Of a stretch of 64,000 nt of DNA, positions 33,347 to 42,932 are shown one piece after another; the stretch's first letter is position 1, and each line of letters opens with the position of its first letter. The DNA comes from Pseudomonas sp. NC02. Lineage in GTDB: Bacteria; Pseudomonadota; Gammaproteobacteria; Pseudomonadales; Pseudomonadaceae. The notes beneath the pieces are model-generated. The model was not told the origin of the DNA. It saw only the letters and a list, made by a program, of their open reading frames with translations, and did not search any database. The DNA lies in the NCBI RefSeq assembly GCF_002874965.1, contig NZ_CP025624.1:2356001-2420000 (forward strand). Reading direction: 5' to 3'. Made by a program: the position numbers and the translations under genes.

Positions 33347-35058
33347 GCGACCAGAAACGCTTGATCGTTGAAGGGCTGTCCATCGAGTTTGCCGGGCAGT
33401 CGGTGGTGCGCAATCTGTCTTTCACCCTGGAGCCTGGCAAGACCCTGGCGCTGGTGGGCGAATCCGGCTCCGGTAAAAGCGTCACCGCCCGCAGCCTGAT
33501 TGGCCTGGCGGGTGCGGGCGCGAAGGTTACGGCGCGCACCTTGAGCTATGACGGTGTGGATTTGCTCAGCCTGTCGGAACGCGGCTGGCGTCGTTTGCGT
33601 GGCAACGGCATCGGCTTCGTGTTGCAGGACGCACTGGTGTCCCTCGACCCGTTGCGGCCGGTGGGCAAGGAAATTCTCGAAGTGCTGGAGACCCATCGCT
33701 GGGGCGACCGTCGCAGCCGTGGCGAACGCGTCATCGAACTGCTGGACCTGGTGGGCGTACCCGAGCCGCAACTGCGTGCCCGCCAGCGTCCTGATCAACT
33801 CTCCGGCGGCCTGCGCCAGCGTGCGCTGATTGCCAGCGCACTCGCATTGAACCCCGGCCTAGTGATTGCCGATGAACCGACCACGGCGCTGGATGCCACG
33901 GTGCAGGCGCAGATCCTGCAGGTATTGCAGCAGATCAAGGCCCGTGGCGATTCGCTGCTGATCATCAGCCATGACCTGGCGGTGGTTGCGCAATTGGCCG
34001 ATGAGGTACTGGTGCTGCGCCACGGCGAAGTGGTGGAGCAGGGCCCGATGGATCAGGTGCTGCTCAACCCGCGCCACGCCTACACCCGCTCGCTGCTGGA
34101 TGCGGTGCCCGCCGAACATGCCCGTGGCACACGCCTGTCGCCGGAGCGCAGCAACGCTGTGGCGCAACCACGGCCGGGCGCGGATTCGCCGGTGTTGCTC
34201 AAGGCCTCCGGGCTGGGCAAGCGGTATGTCGGCCCCGATCAACAGTCGCGCCAGGTGGTGGATAACGTCAGCTTCGAGCTGCGCGCCGGTCGCACCCTGG
34301 GCATCGTCGGTGAATCCGGCTCCGGCAAAACCACCGTGGCACGCATCGCCCTCGGCTTGCTGCAACCGGATGCCGGTGAGGTGCGTTTTCTCGACCAGCC
34401 ATGGGCCGCGGCAGGTACCGAGCGGGTCGAGGAAAAGACCCGCCGTGTGCATCGCCGGGATATCAGCGTGATTTATCAGGACCCACTGAGTTCGTTCGAC
34501 CCGCGCTGGACGGTGGGGCAGATCCTCAGTGATGCGCTGGACGTTGCCGGTATCGACGCCGAGCAACAGGCGGCCCGCGTGACACAGTTGCTCGACCAGG
34601 TACGCCTGGCGCCGCAATTGGCCGAGCGCCGACCGTTGCAACTGTCGGGTGGGCAGCGCCAGCGCGTGGCGATTGCCCGGGCGATTGCCAGCAACCCCAA
34701 AGTGATTATCTGCGACGAGCCGGTGTCGGCGCTGGACGTGTCGGTGCAGGCCCAGGTCCTGGATCTGCTGGCCGACCTGCAAGCCTCGCTGGGCCTGGCC
34801 TACCTGTTTATCTCCCACGACCTGGGGGTGATTCGCCACGTCAGCGACGAAGTGTTGGTGATGCGCCACGGCCAGGTGGTGGAAAGCGCCAGCGTCGAGA
34901 CGTTGTTTGAATCGCCCCAGCACGAATACACCCGGCGCCTGCTGGGCGCGGTGCCACGCCTGCCCGGCAGCGGCACGCAGTTGGTGGTGCCGGCCCTGGA
35001 GCCGGAAAACCCCGGCTGGCTGTTTGATGAATCGCGCCTGTGGAAAATCGCCATCTAG
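33343..35058 (+). CDS. Fused ABC transporter ATPase, second set
   Basis: 571 residues with two nucleotide-binding domains. Domain 1: GESGSGKS, LSGGLRQRA, LVIADEPTTALD. Domain 2: GESGSGKT, LSGGQRQRV, VIICDEPVSALD. The ATG at 33343 overlaps the permease stop (ATGA). The C-terminus VVPALEPENPGWLFDESRLWKIAI is typical of oligopeptide ATPase tails. It energises the importer encoded just upstream. Confidence 0.93.
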   Translation: MSDQKRLIVEGLSIEFAGQSVVRNLSFTLEPGKTLALVGESGSGKSVTARSLIGLAGAGAKVTARTLSYDGVDLLSLSERGWRRLRGNGIGFVLQDALVSLDPLRPVGKEILEVLETHRWGDRRSRGERVIELLDLVGVPEPQLRARQRPDQLSGGLRQRALIASALALNPGLVIADEPTTALDATVQAQILQVLQQIKARGDSLLIISHDLAVVAQLADEVLVLRHGEVVEQGPMDQVLLNPRHAYTRSLLDAVPAEHARGTRLSPERSNAVAQPRPGADSPVLLKASGLGKRYVGPDQQSRQVVDNVSFELRAGRTLGIVGESGSGKTTVARIALGLLQPDAGEVRFLDQPWAAAGTERVEEKTRRVHRRDISVIYQDPLSSFDPRWTVGQILSDALDVAGIDAEQQAARVTQLLDQVRLAPQLAERRPLQLSGGQRQRVAIARAIASNPKVIICDEPVSALDVSVQAQVLDLLADLQASLGLAYLFISHDLGVIRHVSDEVLVMRHGQVVESASVETLFESPQHEYTRRLLGAVPRLPGSGTQLVVPALEPENPGWLFDESRLWKIAI

Positions 35059-35078
35059 ACCTGAATCAAGGAAGTGCC

Positions 35079-36287
35079 ATGAGCAAGTTGTCTGCTGTAC
35101 CCACGCCGCCGGTTGTAACGGTGGCCGAACTGAACGCCCGCGCCGACCGCATCCTGCCGCAGATTGCCGCCGGCGCTGCGCAACGTGAGCGTGACCGCCA
35201 ACTGCCGTATGAGGCCGTGGCGCAGATCGCCCAGGCCGGGTTGTTTACCGTGCGGATTCCCAAGCGGTTTGGCGGCGCCGGTGGTTCGGTCAAGGACGTG
35301 ATTGCCTTGCTGATTCGCATCGCCTCGGCCGACTCCAACGTGGCCCAGGCGCTGCGCCCCGGTTTCGGGTTTGTCGAAGGCCTGCTGGCGTCCCGCGCCG
35401 AGGGGGCGGAGGAGGAGCGCGAGCATTGGTTCGGGCGCTACCTGCAAGGCGCCGTGATCGGCAATGCCGGCTGGGAAGTCGGCGGTGCCAACGGTTCGAT
35501 CAGTGCGCGCATCGTGCGTGACGGCGAGCACTTTCGCGCTTGCGGCAGCAAGTACTACAGCACCGGTTCGTTGTATGCCGATTGGGTCAGCGCCGTCGCC
35601 CTGGACGAGAATGACCAGCCCGTGTCGTTCATCCTGCCGCGCGACCGCCAGGGCCTGGAGTTGCTGGATGATTTCGACGCCATGGGCCAGCGCCTGACCG
35701 CCAGTGGCACCACCCATCTGCATGATGTGCAGGTGTTGGCCAGCGAGATCCGCACCCGCACCGTCGAGGAAGGCAAGCGCACGATTGTCACGCCGTTCCT
35801 GCAAGTGTTCCTCGCGGCGGTGCAGGCCGGTATTGCGCGTAATGCGCTGAATGATGCGGTGACCTTTGCCAAGGAGCATGCGCGGCCGATCAAGCACAGC
35901 AGCGCCACGCGCTCGGTGGATGACCCGTACGTGGAACTGAGCGTGGGCGACGTCTCGGCCCGGGCCTTTACCGCCGAAGCGGTGGTGTTGCACGCGGCGG
36001 ACTCCATTGACCGCGCCTGGGCTGCGGATCTTGATGCGGTGGCCGTCGACCAGGCGGCAGTGGACGTGGCCCAGGCGCAATACATCGCGGCGGAGTCGGC
36101 GCTCAAGGCCGCCGAGCTGGTGTTCGACGTGGGTGGCGCTTCCACCACCGGCCGCGCGCATAACCTGGACCGGCACTGGCGCAACGCGCGCACCGTGGCC
36201 AACCACAATCCCCGGCACTGGAAAGCCGCAGCCGTGGGCGCCTGGCAACTCAAGGGCACGCCGCCTCCGACATCGGGGCTGTTTTGA
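35079..36287 (+). CDS. Acyl-CoA dehydrogenase-fold flavin monooxygenase, second copy
   Basis: 402 residues from the ATG at 35079 with AAGGAAG upstream; an in-frame ATG at 35040 lies in the ATPase gene. It shares the DszC/SfnB pattern with the protein at 21376: FTVRIPKRFGGAGGS, GSKYYSTGSLYADW, GQRLTASGTTHL and the end motif RHWRNARTVANHNP. It should oxidise an imported sulfur compound using reduced FMN. Its place directly after a full importer set mirrors the first operon. Confidence 0.85.
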   Translation: MSKLSAVPTPPVVTVAELNARADRILPQIAAGAAQRERDRQLPYEAVAQIAQAGLFTVRIPKRFGGAGGSVKDVIALLIRIASADSNVAQALRPGFGFVEGLLASRAEGAEEEREHWFGRYLQGAVIGNAGWEVGGANGSISARIVRDGEHFRACGSKYYSTGSLYADWVSAVALDENDQPVSFILPRDRQGLELLDDFDAMGQRLTASGTTHLHDVQVLASEIRTRTVEEGKRTIVTPFLQVFLAAVQAGIARNALNDAVTFAKEHARPIKHSSATRSVDDPYVELSVGDVSARAFTAEAVVLHAADSIDRAWAADLDAVAVDQAAVDVAQAQYIAAESALKAAELVFDVGGASTTGRAHNLDRHWRNARTVANHNPRHWKAAAVGAWQLKGTPPPTSGLF

Positions 36288-37726
36288 ACAAAGCCCTCGA
36301 CCTTTCACACCCCTTGGGCGAGGTGGGCTCCGGGCACGCGCGCCGGGTGCCAATGATCATCGGCTGTGCGCTGTTCATGGAATTGATCGACGCCACGGCG
36401 GTGCTCACGGCGCTGCCGCAGATGGCCCAGGATTTCGGCGAGCCCAGCGTGCGCATGAACCTGGTGGTGTCACTGTACCTGCTGGCGGTGGCGCTGTTCG
36501 TGCCGGTCAGCGGCTGGGCGGCCGACCGGTTCGGGCCGCGTCGGGTGTTTATCAGCGCCATCGTGCTGTTCACCCTCGCGTCGGTGGCCTGTGCCTGCTC
36601 GGGCTCGCTGTTGCAACTGTCCCTGGCGCGTTTGGCCCAGGGTGCCTCGGGGGCGATGATGGTGCCGGTGGGGCAGGTGATCCTGCTGCGCTGGTCGGCG
36701 CGGGAAAACCTGCTGCGTGCCATGTCGTACCTGACGGTGGCGGCGCTGGTTGGGCCGCTGCTGGGCCCACCGTTGGGCGGGCTGTTGGTGACGGTGCTGT
36801 CGTGGCACTGGATCTTCCTGATCAACCTGCCGATCGGCGTGCTTGGGGTGATCCTGGTGCTGCGCTATATCCCGGACTATTCCGGGACACCCGGCCAGCC
36901 ATTGGACGTTCCCGGCCTGTTGCTCAGCGGCGTGGCATTGGGCGGGCTGGTGTTCGGTTTCGAGGTGCTGGGCCACGGCCTGTTGCCGCGCCAGTGGGCG
37001 TTGCTGCTGATTGGCGGCGGGCTGTTGAGTGCCTGGCTGTATGTCCTGCATGCACGGCGGACGGCGTACCCGTTGATCGATTTTTCATTGTTGAAAATCC
37101 CGACCTTCGCGGTGAGCTTCTGGGGCGGCAACCTGATGCGCATCGGCAGCGCGTCACAGCCGTTTTTGCTGGTGTTGCTGTTCCAGCTGTGTTTCGGGCT
37201 TAACCCGTTGCAGGCGGGGCTGCTGAGCGTTGCCGGTGGCGTGGGGGCGTTGCTGATGAAAATGCTGGCAGTGCGGATTGTCAGCCGCTTCGGTTTCCGG
37301 CGCACCTTGATCGGCAATGCGGTGCTCACCGGTGCAACCATCCTGGCGTGCAGCCTGTTCGAGGTATCAACGCCTTACTGGATTGTAATACTGGTGTTAT
37401 TTGGCAGCGGGATCATTCGCTCGCTGCAATTCAGCACCCTGGGGGCGTTGACCTATGCCGACGTGCCACCGGAGCAATCCAGCCGCGCCAGCAGCCTGTC
37501 GGCGATGACCATTCAGTTGACGTTGAGTTTATCGGTGGGCATCGCGGCGGGCCTGCTCGGCTTGATCATGGCCGTGCGCGGGCATGCCACGGTCGAGCAG
37601 AGTGATATCGCCTGGATCATGGCGGGTGCCGGATTGCTGTGCGCCTTGTCGGGGCTGGTTTATCGCAGGCTGTCGCCCCAGGCGGGCTCGGCGATTTATG
37701 CAAAACGCGCAGAGGGAATTGGATGA
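36284..37726 (+). CDS. MFS drug/solute exporter, DHA2-like
   Basis: 480 residues with about 13-14 membrane segments. MFS motifs are visible: GWAADRFGPRRVF (loop 2-3), RLAQGASGAMMVPVGQVIL, and GPLLGPPLGGLLVTVLSWHWIFLINLPIG, typical of the EmrB/QacA group. The start is a TTG at 36284 overlapping the previous stop (TTGA), without a strong ribosome binding site, so translation is likely coupled. It may export waste from the imported compounds or protect against them. It overlaps the acetyltransferase gene. Confidence 0.88.
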   Translation: MNKALDLSHPLGEVGSGHARRVPMIIGCALFMELIDATAVLTALPQMAQDFGEPSVRMNLVVSLYLLAVALFVPVSGWAADRFGPRRVFISAIVLFTLASVACACSGSLLQLSLARLAQGASGAMMVPVGQVILLRWSARENLLRAMSYLTVAALVGPLLGPPLGGLLVTVLSWHWIFLINLPIGVLGVILVLRYIPDYSGTPGQPLDVPGLLLSGVALGGLVFGFEVLGHGLLPRQWALLLIGGGLLSAWLYVLHARRTAYPLIDFSLLKIPTFAVSFWGGNLMRIGSASQPFLLVLLFQLCFGLNPLQAGLLSVAGGVGALLMKMLAVRIVSRFGFRRTLIGNAVLTGATILACSLFEVSTPYWIVILVLFGSGIIRSLQFSTLGALTYADVPPEQSSRASSLSAMTIQLTLSLSVGIAAGLLGLIMAVRGHATVEQSDIAWIMAGAGLLCALSGLVYRRLSPQAGSAIYAKRAEGIG

Positions 37727-38235
37727 TTCGTGCAGCACGTATCGAGGACGCAGGTGACATTGCCTGGGTGCATATTCGCAGTTGGCAGCAGGCTTATCGT
37801 GAACTGATGCCGGCGGATTACCTGGCTTCGCTGGAGGCGACACAGCCTCGGCGTGAAGCCTTTTGGCGGCAGTCGATTGAGCAGGGGAGCGAAGCTGTGT
37901 TTGTCGCGCAGGTCGAGGGGCGTGTGGTGGGCTGGATTGTTGTCAGCTCGAGTCGTGATGAGGATGCTGATCCAGGCGTAACCGGTGAAGTGCAGGCGGT
38001 GTATGTGCTGGCCGAGCATTGGGGAACGGGGGTGGGCAGGGCGCTGTGGCTCAGGGGGCTGGAGCATCTCGCGAGCCTGGGCCTGGAGACGGCGACGTTG
38101 TGGGTGCTGGCTGAAAACCGGCGGGCAGTGCGCTTTTACCAAAATGCAGGATGGATAGCGCAGCCCGAATCAAGCCGCACCTTTGCTCGGGGCGGTCGTG
38201 AATTGGAGGAAATCCGTTACCAATCCCAAAAGTGA
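37723..38235 (+). CDS. GNAT-family N-acetyltransferase
   Basis: 170 residues from the ATG at 37723, which overlaps the MFS stop (ATGA). It has the acetyl-CoA binding motif EVQAVYVLAEHWGTGVGRALW (about 88-108) and the second GNAT motif LWVLAENRRAVRFYQNAGW. Coupled expression with the exporter suggests modification plus export of the same small molecule. The substrate is unknown. A REP palindrome follows as likely transcript end. Confidence 0.88.
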   Translation: MIRAARIEDAGDIAWVHIRSWQQAYRELMPADYLASLEATQPRREAFWRQSIEQGSEAVFVAQVEGRVVGWIVVSSSRDEDADPGVTGEVQAVYVLAEHWGTGVGRALWLRGLEHLASLGLETATLWVLAENRRAVRFYQNAGWIAQPESSRTFARGGRELEEIRYQSQK

Positions 38236-38242
38236 CGCTGAA

Positions 38243-38340
38243 CCTGTGGCGAGGGAGCTTGCTCCCGCTGGGCTGCGCAGCGGCCCCAAAATCCTGGGAG
38301 CGCTTCGCACTCCAGCGGGAGCAAGCTCCCTCGCCACAGG
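38243..38340. repeat. REP palindrome pair (GAGGGAGCTTGCTCC class)
   Basis: CCTGTGGCGAGGGAGCTTGC at 38243 is mirrored by its inverse ending in CGCCACAGG at 38340, with a variable middle part. This is a different REP class from those at 28046 and 53019. It lies just after the acetyltransferase gene. Confidence 0.88.
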
Positions 38341-38383
38341 GGAATGTTTGTCTGTTTCATGGGGCACAGTTGCTGTCTATTGA

Positions 38384-38496
38384 GATCGTTCCCACGCTCT
38401 GCGTGGGAATGCCGCTCTGGACGCTCTGCGTCCGCTCTTAAAATCGTGACGCAGAGCGTCACCGGATGCATTCCCACGCAGAGCGTGGGAACGATC
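38384..38496. repeat. Palindromic ~113-135 bp repeat, copy 1
   Basis: Ends are inverted repeats starting GATCGTTCCCACGCTCTGCG and ending in its inverse. An inner palindrome built on GACGCTCTGCGTC and GACGCAGAGCGTC is also present. Three further copies lie at 45252-45375, 48506-48640 and 49393-49527. No coding capacity. It looks like a small non-autonomous mobile repeat. Confidence 0.85.
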
Positions 38497-38559
38497 ACAC
38501 TCACCATTTTTGCCTGAAAGCTGCGCGGCCACAGGCGTCATTCAGGAATGTCATTGGCC

Positions 38560-40365
38560 ATGAGTTCGTCTTTTTCATTGTTTCGCACCTGGAATGTCCA
38601 GCACTTGCCATCGACGCCGGCGGCGTTTGTGCGGCATTTCATCGGGCATTTCAAAGGGTGGTACCTGGCGATCCTGCTGTTGCAGATTGCTGCCGTGGTG
38701 TGTTCGATCCTGATTCCCTGGGGCCTTGGGCAAATCACCCGCACCGTCAGCAATGGGCTGGAGGCGGAGCGTGCGTTCGAGGTGCTGCGCTGGCCGTTGA
38801 CGCTGTTCGCCATACTGCTTGTGTGCGAGGTGTTATTTACCCGCGCGGCGGCGGGCTGCCATATCCACGTGTTGCCGTTGCAGCGGCGTACGGTGACCCA
38901 TGTGGTGTTCGCCTACCTGCAACAGCATTCCCATCGCTTTATCAGCAACGAATTCGCCGGCGCCCTGGCGCACCGGGTGTCTGAGGTGACCCTTGGGGTG
39001 AACCAGACCCTGAGCATCCTGCTGTTCGACCTGATCCCGCTGCTGGTGACGCTGAGCCTGGCCACGGCCTTGCTATGGACCGCTTCGCCGCTGCTGGCGC
39101 TGTTCATGGCCGGCTGGTCGGTGGTGTTCATCGCCATCTGTTACCTGCTCGCACGGCGCAGTCATCCGCTGGCCCAGCAGTATTCGGCAGCGCGCAGCAC
39201 CAGTACCGGCAAAGTGGTGGACGCCGTGTCCAACCTGGCCAATATCCGCCTGTTTGCGCGGCATGCCTTCGAGCACAGTTACCTGGGCACCTTCCTCGAC
39301 AAGGAGGTGACGGCGGCTTATCGCTCCCTCGGCTATATGGAGCGCATCCGCTGGTTCCAGACCAGCTGTGGCGTGGTGCTCAAGCTGGGCCTGTTGCTGC
39401 TCGCCCTGTACTTGTGGCGCAGTCACCGCATCGATATTGCGGCGTTTGTGATGTCCACCAGCTTGTCGCTGTTGATCATCAGTGACGTGGGCAACCTGTC
39501 GCGACGCTTTCTCGAATTTTTCGAAGCCACCGGCAACATTGCCAACGGCGTGCGCACCTTGATCCGCCCCCATGAAGTCATCGACCAACCCGGCGCCAAG
39601 GCGCTGATGGTCAAGCGCGGCGATATCGAGTTTCGCGACGTGGGCTTCAGCTACAGCGCCGGACGGCCGATTTTCGAACACCTGAATATCGTCATCCCCG
39701 CTGGCCAGAAAGTTGGTCTGGTAGGCGCTTCCGGTTCCGGTAAATCGACACTGTTGAGCTTGCTGCTGCGCCTCTACGACGTGCAGCAAGGCCAGGTGCT
39801 GGTGGACGGCAAGGACGTGCGCGAGGTGACCCAGCATTCGCTGCACCAGCAGATCGGCCTGATTCCCCAGGAGCCCGGCCTGTTCCACCGCAGCATTCGC
39901 GAAAACATCCATTACGGCCGCCTGGATGCCTCGATGGACGAGGTCGCCGAGGCGATCCACCGCGCCGGCGCCAGTGAATTTATCGACAGCATGGAACACG
40001 GCTACGAATCGCTGGTGGGCGAGCGTGGGGTCAAATTGTCCGGCGGCCAGCGCCAGCGCATTGCGATTGCCCGGGTGTTGCTGAAAAACGCGCCGATCCT
40101 GGTGATGGACGAAGCCACTTCCAGCCTGGACTCGATCACCGAGCGCTTTATCCAGGACAAGCTCGACGAAATCATGGAAGACAAGACCGTGCTGGTGGTC
40201 GCGCATCGGCTGTCCACCGTGGCCCACCTGGACCGGATCCTGGTGTTCGACAATGGCCGGGTGATCGAGGACGGCAGCCACGAACAGTTGCTGCGCCAGG
40301 GCGGGCAATATGCGCGGTTGTGGAGTCGCCAGTTCAGCGATGCGCTGGATGAAGCGGTGGTGTGA
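38560..40365 (+). CDS. ABC exporter, fused membrane and ATPase domains
   Basis: About 601 residues: an N-terminal six-segment membrane domain (about 25-310) and a C-terminal ATPase. Walker A is GASGSGKST, signature LSGGQRQRI, Walker B ILVMDEATSSLD, followed by the switch His in VVAHRLSTV. This is a subfamily B half-transporter. The start is uncertain: ATG 38548, TTG 38554 or ATG 38560; AGGA lies at 38544. It is not overlapped with the importer operon, being separated by two repeats, and converges on the regulator gene. Confidence 0.9.
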   Translation: MSSSFSLFRTWNVQHLPSTPAAFVRHFIGHFKGWYLAILLLQIAAVVCSILIPWGLGQITRTVSNGLEAERAFEVLRWPLTLFAILLVCEVLFTRAAAGCHIHVLPLQRRTVTHVVFAYLQQHSHRFISNEFAGALAHRVSEVTLGVNQTLSILLFDLIPLLVTLSLATALLWTASPLLALFMAGWSVVFIAICYLLARRSHPLAQQYSAARSTSTGKVVDAVSNLANIRLFARHAFEHSYLGTFLDKEVTAAYRSLGYMERIRWFQTSCGVVLKLGLLLLALYLWRSHRIDIAAFVMSTSLSLLIISDVGNLSRRFLEFFEATGNIANGVRTLIRPHEVIDQPGAKALMVKRGDIEFRDVGFSYSAGRPIFEHLNIVIPAGQKVGLVGASGSGKSTLLSLLLRLYDVQQGQVLVDGKDVREVTQHSLHQQIGLIPQEPGLFHRSIRENIHYGRLDASMDEVAEAIHRAGASEFIDSMEHGYESLVGERGVKLSGGQRQRIAIARVLLKNAPILVMDEATSSLDSITERFIQDKLDEIMEDKTVLVVAHRLSTVAHLDRILVFDNGRVIEDGSHEQLLRQGGQYARLWSRQFSDALDEAVV

Positions 40366-40369
40366 CCAA

Positions 40370-40390
40370 GCGGCGTACCGGGTACGCCGC
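40370..40390. terminator. Hairpin between convergent genes
   Basis: GCGGCGTACC (40370-40379) and GGTACGCCGC (40381-40390) form a near-perfect palindrome between the stops of the ABC exporter (40365) and the regulator (40400). No T run is present, so any termination would be weak. Confidence 0.6.
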
Positions 40391-40399
40391 GCAGTCAGG

Positions 40400-41488
40400 T
40401 CAGATCGAGAGGTGCAGCACCCGGTCATCCTTGGCACCGGCCAGCGGGCGGCGCTTGTTGACCTTCAGCTCACCGAGGTTGATCAGCAACGTGCGGGTCA
40501 CGTTGCGGCTCAGCCCCAGCAACTCTGCGGTGTGCACCTGGTTGTGCTGGCACAGCCGGTAGGCGGCGGTGAGCAGGCTGCGTTCCACCTGTTCGTGGAG
40601 GTTTTCTATCTGCTCCTCGAACAGCCGCTGGAAGGCCTGGTCGAGCAGGTCATGGGCGGTGGTGCTGTCTTCCTGGCGTTCGATACGCAGGTTGGACATG
40701 CGCAGGTCATCGGCCTGGATCACGCCGTCGCGGCAGATCAGCAGGGTGTGGTGGATGACGTTTTCCAGCTCGCGGATATTCCCCGGCCAACTGTAGGTGG
40801 CCAGGCGTTGCTCGGCTTCCTTGCTCAAGATGATCTCGCCATAGCCGAGGCGGCGGGTGTAGGTGTCGATGAAGTACTGCACCAGCGGCAGGATATCGCC
40901 GGGGCGATCCCGCAGCGGGCTGAGTTCCAGGTTGACCACGTTCAGGCGGTAGAACAGGTCCTCGCGGAAATGCCCGGCGTTGATGGCTTTTTCCAGCTGC
41001 ACGTTGGTCGCCGCCAGTACCCGCACATTGATCGGAATGCTTTTGCGCGAACCCAGGCGCACTACTTCACGCTCCTGCAATACCCGCAGCAGCTTGACCT
41101 GGATCGACATGGGCAGGTCGCCGATTTCATCGAGGAACAGCGTGCCGCCGTTGGCTTCTTCAAACCAGCCGGCCTTGGCACCGAGGGCACCGGTGAACGC
41201 GCCTTTCTCGTGGCCGAACAGCTCGGCTTCCACCAGTGATTCGGAGAACGCACCGCAATTCACCGCCACGAATGGCTGCTCCTTGCGGCCACTGAGGTTG
41301 TGGATATGCCGTGCGACCAACTCTTTGCCGGTGCCGGTTTCACCGATGATCAGCACGCTGGCTTCGCTCGGCGCGACTTGTTGCACATGCTTGAGCAAGG
41401 CCTTGGACCTGGGGTCTTCAAACACCTGCGCGGTGGCGCGGATGGAGGTGGCAAGGGCGGGCGAGGGCGGTAGGGTCAGCAGTTGCAT
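40400..41488 (-). CDS. Sigma-54-dependent activator without input domain (SfnR-like)
   Basis: 362 residues. The AAA+ domain starts almost at the N-terminus: Walker A GETGTGKE (49-56), the sigma-54 contact loop GAFTGA (97-102), Walker B GGTLFLDEIGDLP, arginine finger region FREDLFYRLNV. A Fis-type HTH lies at about 300-345 (AAYRLCQHNQVHTAELLGLSRNVTRTLL). With no regulatory domain its activity should be set by expression level, as for SfnR. It follows sfnB (22-base gap), behind the sigma-54 promoter at 42765, which implies positive autoregulation. AAGGG lies seven bases before the ATG. Confidence 0.88.
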   Translation of the reverse strand: MQLLTLPPSPALATSIRATAQVFEDPRSKALLKHVQQVAPSEASVLIIGETGTGKELVARHIHNLSGRKEQPFVAVNCGAFSESLVEAELFGHEKGAFTGALGAKAGWFEEANGGTLFLDEIGDLPMSIQVKLLRVLQEREVVRLGSRKSIPINVRVLAATNVQLEKAINAGHFREDLFYRLNVVNLELSPLRDRPGDILPLVQYFIDTYTRRLGYGEIILSKEAEQRLATYSWPGNIRELENVIHHTLLICRDGVIQADDLRMSNLRIERQEDSTTAHDLLDQAFQRLFEEQIENLHEQVERSLLTAAYRLCQHNQVHTAELLGLSRNVTRTLLINLGELKVNKRRPLAGAKDDRVLHLSI

Positions 41489-41510
41489 GGTTATCCCTTT
41501 GAATAAAAGA

Positions 41511-42698
41511 TCAGGAATAAAACGTCGGGATGGGCGCGGTACCGTTCAGTGCCCACTCGCCCAGTTCATGAAGTTTGTAGTCCAGCGGGTCATGCAGGCT
41601 CTGGGTGCGCAAGTTGCGCCAGTGCCTGTCGAGGGCCACCGAGGCGTTGGTCGCCCGTGCGCCGGTGACCTCGAAGACCTTGCTACACAACTCCAGGCCA
41701 TTGCGGCTGGCAGCGACTTTGGCGGTGGCGATGGCAATCGCCGTTTCGCCGCGTTCCTCGCTGGTCAGGGCCGAGCCCTTGGCCCATGCCGCGTCCAGCA
41801 CCTGGCCTGCGCGCTCCACCAGCAGGCGGGTGCTTTGCAGCGCCACCCAGAAATCGCCGTAGTGGCTGAGGATGTAAGGGTCCTGGGTGCTGTGGCTGGC
41901 GCTGGAACGGAACCACGGGCGGGCTTCTTCCAGGGTGTATTGGCGCGCTTCTTCGAACGCGCCTTCGGCGATGCCGAGGAAGATATTCGCGAAGTGCAGT
42001 TGCGCAATCAGCGGGCGCAGGCAGGCGAACGGAGTACTCAGGGGGCCCGGGTCCAGCAACAGGTCGGACTCTTCCACGCGCACGCGCTTGAAGGTCACGC
42101 TGCCGCTGTCGGTCTGGCGCTGGCCCATGTTGTTCCAGTCGTTGTGCAGGATGATCCCGCTGCGGGCGCTGGGAATCGCCGCGATCAGCAACTTGCCGCC
42201 GGCGCTTTCATCGATGGCCGAGGCGATCAGCATTTCCGAGTCGTTGGCCCCGGAGCAGAAGTTCTTCTGTCCCGAGAATTCCCGCCAGCCCGTGTGGCGC
42301 TTGACCACCGTGCGTGTGTCCAGGGGGTTCAGGGTGTTGCCCCAGAACCAGTTGTTGCTGGCCGTCAGGCTGAACCAGGTTTGCCATTGTGCGGGCGTGG
42401 CGAATAACCGGACGGTGGCGAGCATCAGGTGATGAAAGCCGAATACGTGGGCGATGGAGCTGTCGACCCGGGCGAATTCGCGCACCACCTCGAAGGTTTC
42501 CGACCAGTTGGCGTCCAGCCCGCCGAATTGCCCGGGGATGCTCAGGGACAACAGGCCGCTGCTGCGCAGTTTGTCGCGTTCGGCCTTGGGCGTACCGCCG
42601 CTGGCGTCGCGGTCGACGGCGGTGCGCGCGAACTCGGTCGCCAGGTCACGGGCAATCTCCAGTGGCGTCCTGCGGGTGCAGAGTAAGTTGACCGTCAC
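41511..42698 (-). CDS. sfnB: SfnB-family sulfur acquisition oxidoreductase
   Basis: 395 residues with the acyl-CoA dehydrogenase fold and the SfnB/DszC features: LLSLSIPGQFGGLDANWSE, FGFHHLMLATVRLFATPAQW, GQKNFCSGANDS, WNNMGQRQTDSGSVTF and RHWRNLRTQSLHDPLDYK. It is inferred to use reduced flavin for release of sulfur from organic compounds under sulfate limitation. The start is a GTG at 42696-42698 with GAGG nine bases upstream. It is the first gene of a unit with the activator at 40400 and has its own sigma-54 promoter. Confidence 0.88.
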   Translation of the reverse strand: MTVNLLCTRRTPLEIARDLATEFARTAVDRDASGGTPKAERDKLRSSGLLSLSIPGQFGGLDANWSETFEVVREFARVDSSIAHVFGFHHLMLATVRLFATPAQWQTWFSLTASNNWFWGNTLNPLDTRTVVKRHTGWREFSGQKNFCSGANDSEMLIASAIDESAGGKLLIAAIPSARSGIILHNDWNNMGQRQTDSGSVTFKRVRVEESDLLLDPGPLSTPFACLRPLIAQLHFANIFLGIAEGAFEEARQYTLEEARPWFRSSASHSTQDPYILSHYGDFWVALQSTRLLVERAGQVLDAAWAKGSALTSEERGETAIAIATAKVAASRNGLELCSKVFEVTGARATNASVALDRHWRNLRTQSLHDPLDYKLHELGEWALNGTAPIPTFYS

Positions 42699-42764
42699 GC
42701 GTGAATACCTCGTTGCTTAAGTCGAGAATGCTCGAGCTGATTTGTTTCAACAGGCAATGGATAG

Positions 42765-42780
42765 AGCAAGACCCATACCA
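42765..42780 (-). promoter_or_regulatory. Sigma-54 promoter of sfnB and the activator gene
   Basis: On the reverse strand the sequence is TGGTATGGGTCTTGCT, with GG and GC ten bases apart and TTGCT at the -12 element. It lies 67 bases before the sfnB GTG. It diverges from the promoter at 43051. Confidence 0.72.
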
Positions 42781-42932
42781 AGTAACAATAAGCCGATAAC
42801 TTGCGACTTCTTACGGGGATGCAGGCGCGGACAGTGTCGAATACGCAACTTTTGTTGGAGGGCTGTTGGGATTTGCACAGTTGCGTCCTGTGCCCGCAGG
42901 GCGGGGCTTTCGTTATGCTTTTATTGCTTGAG

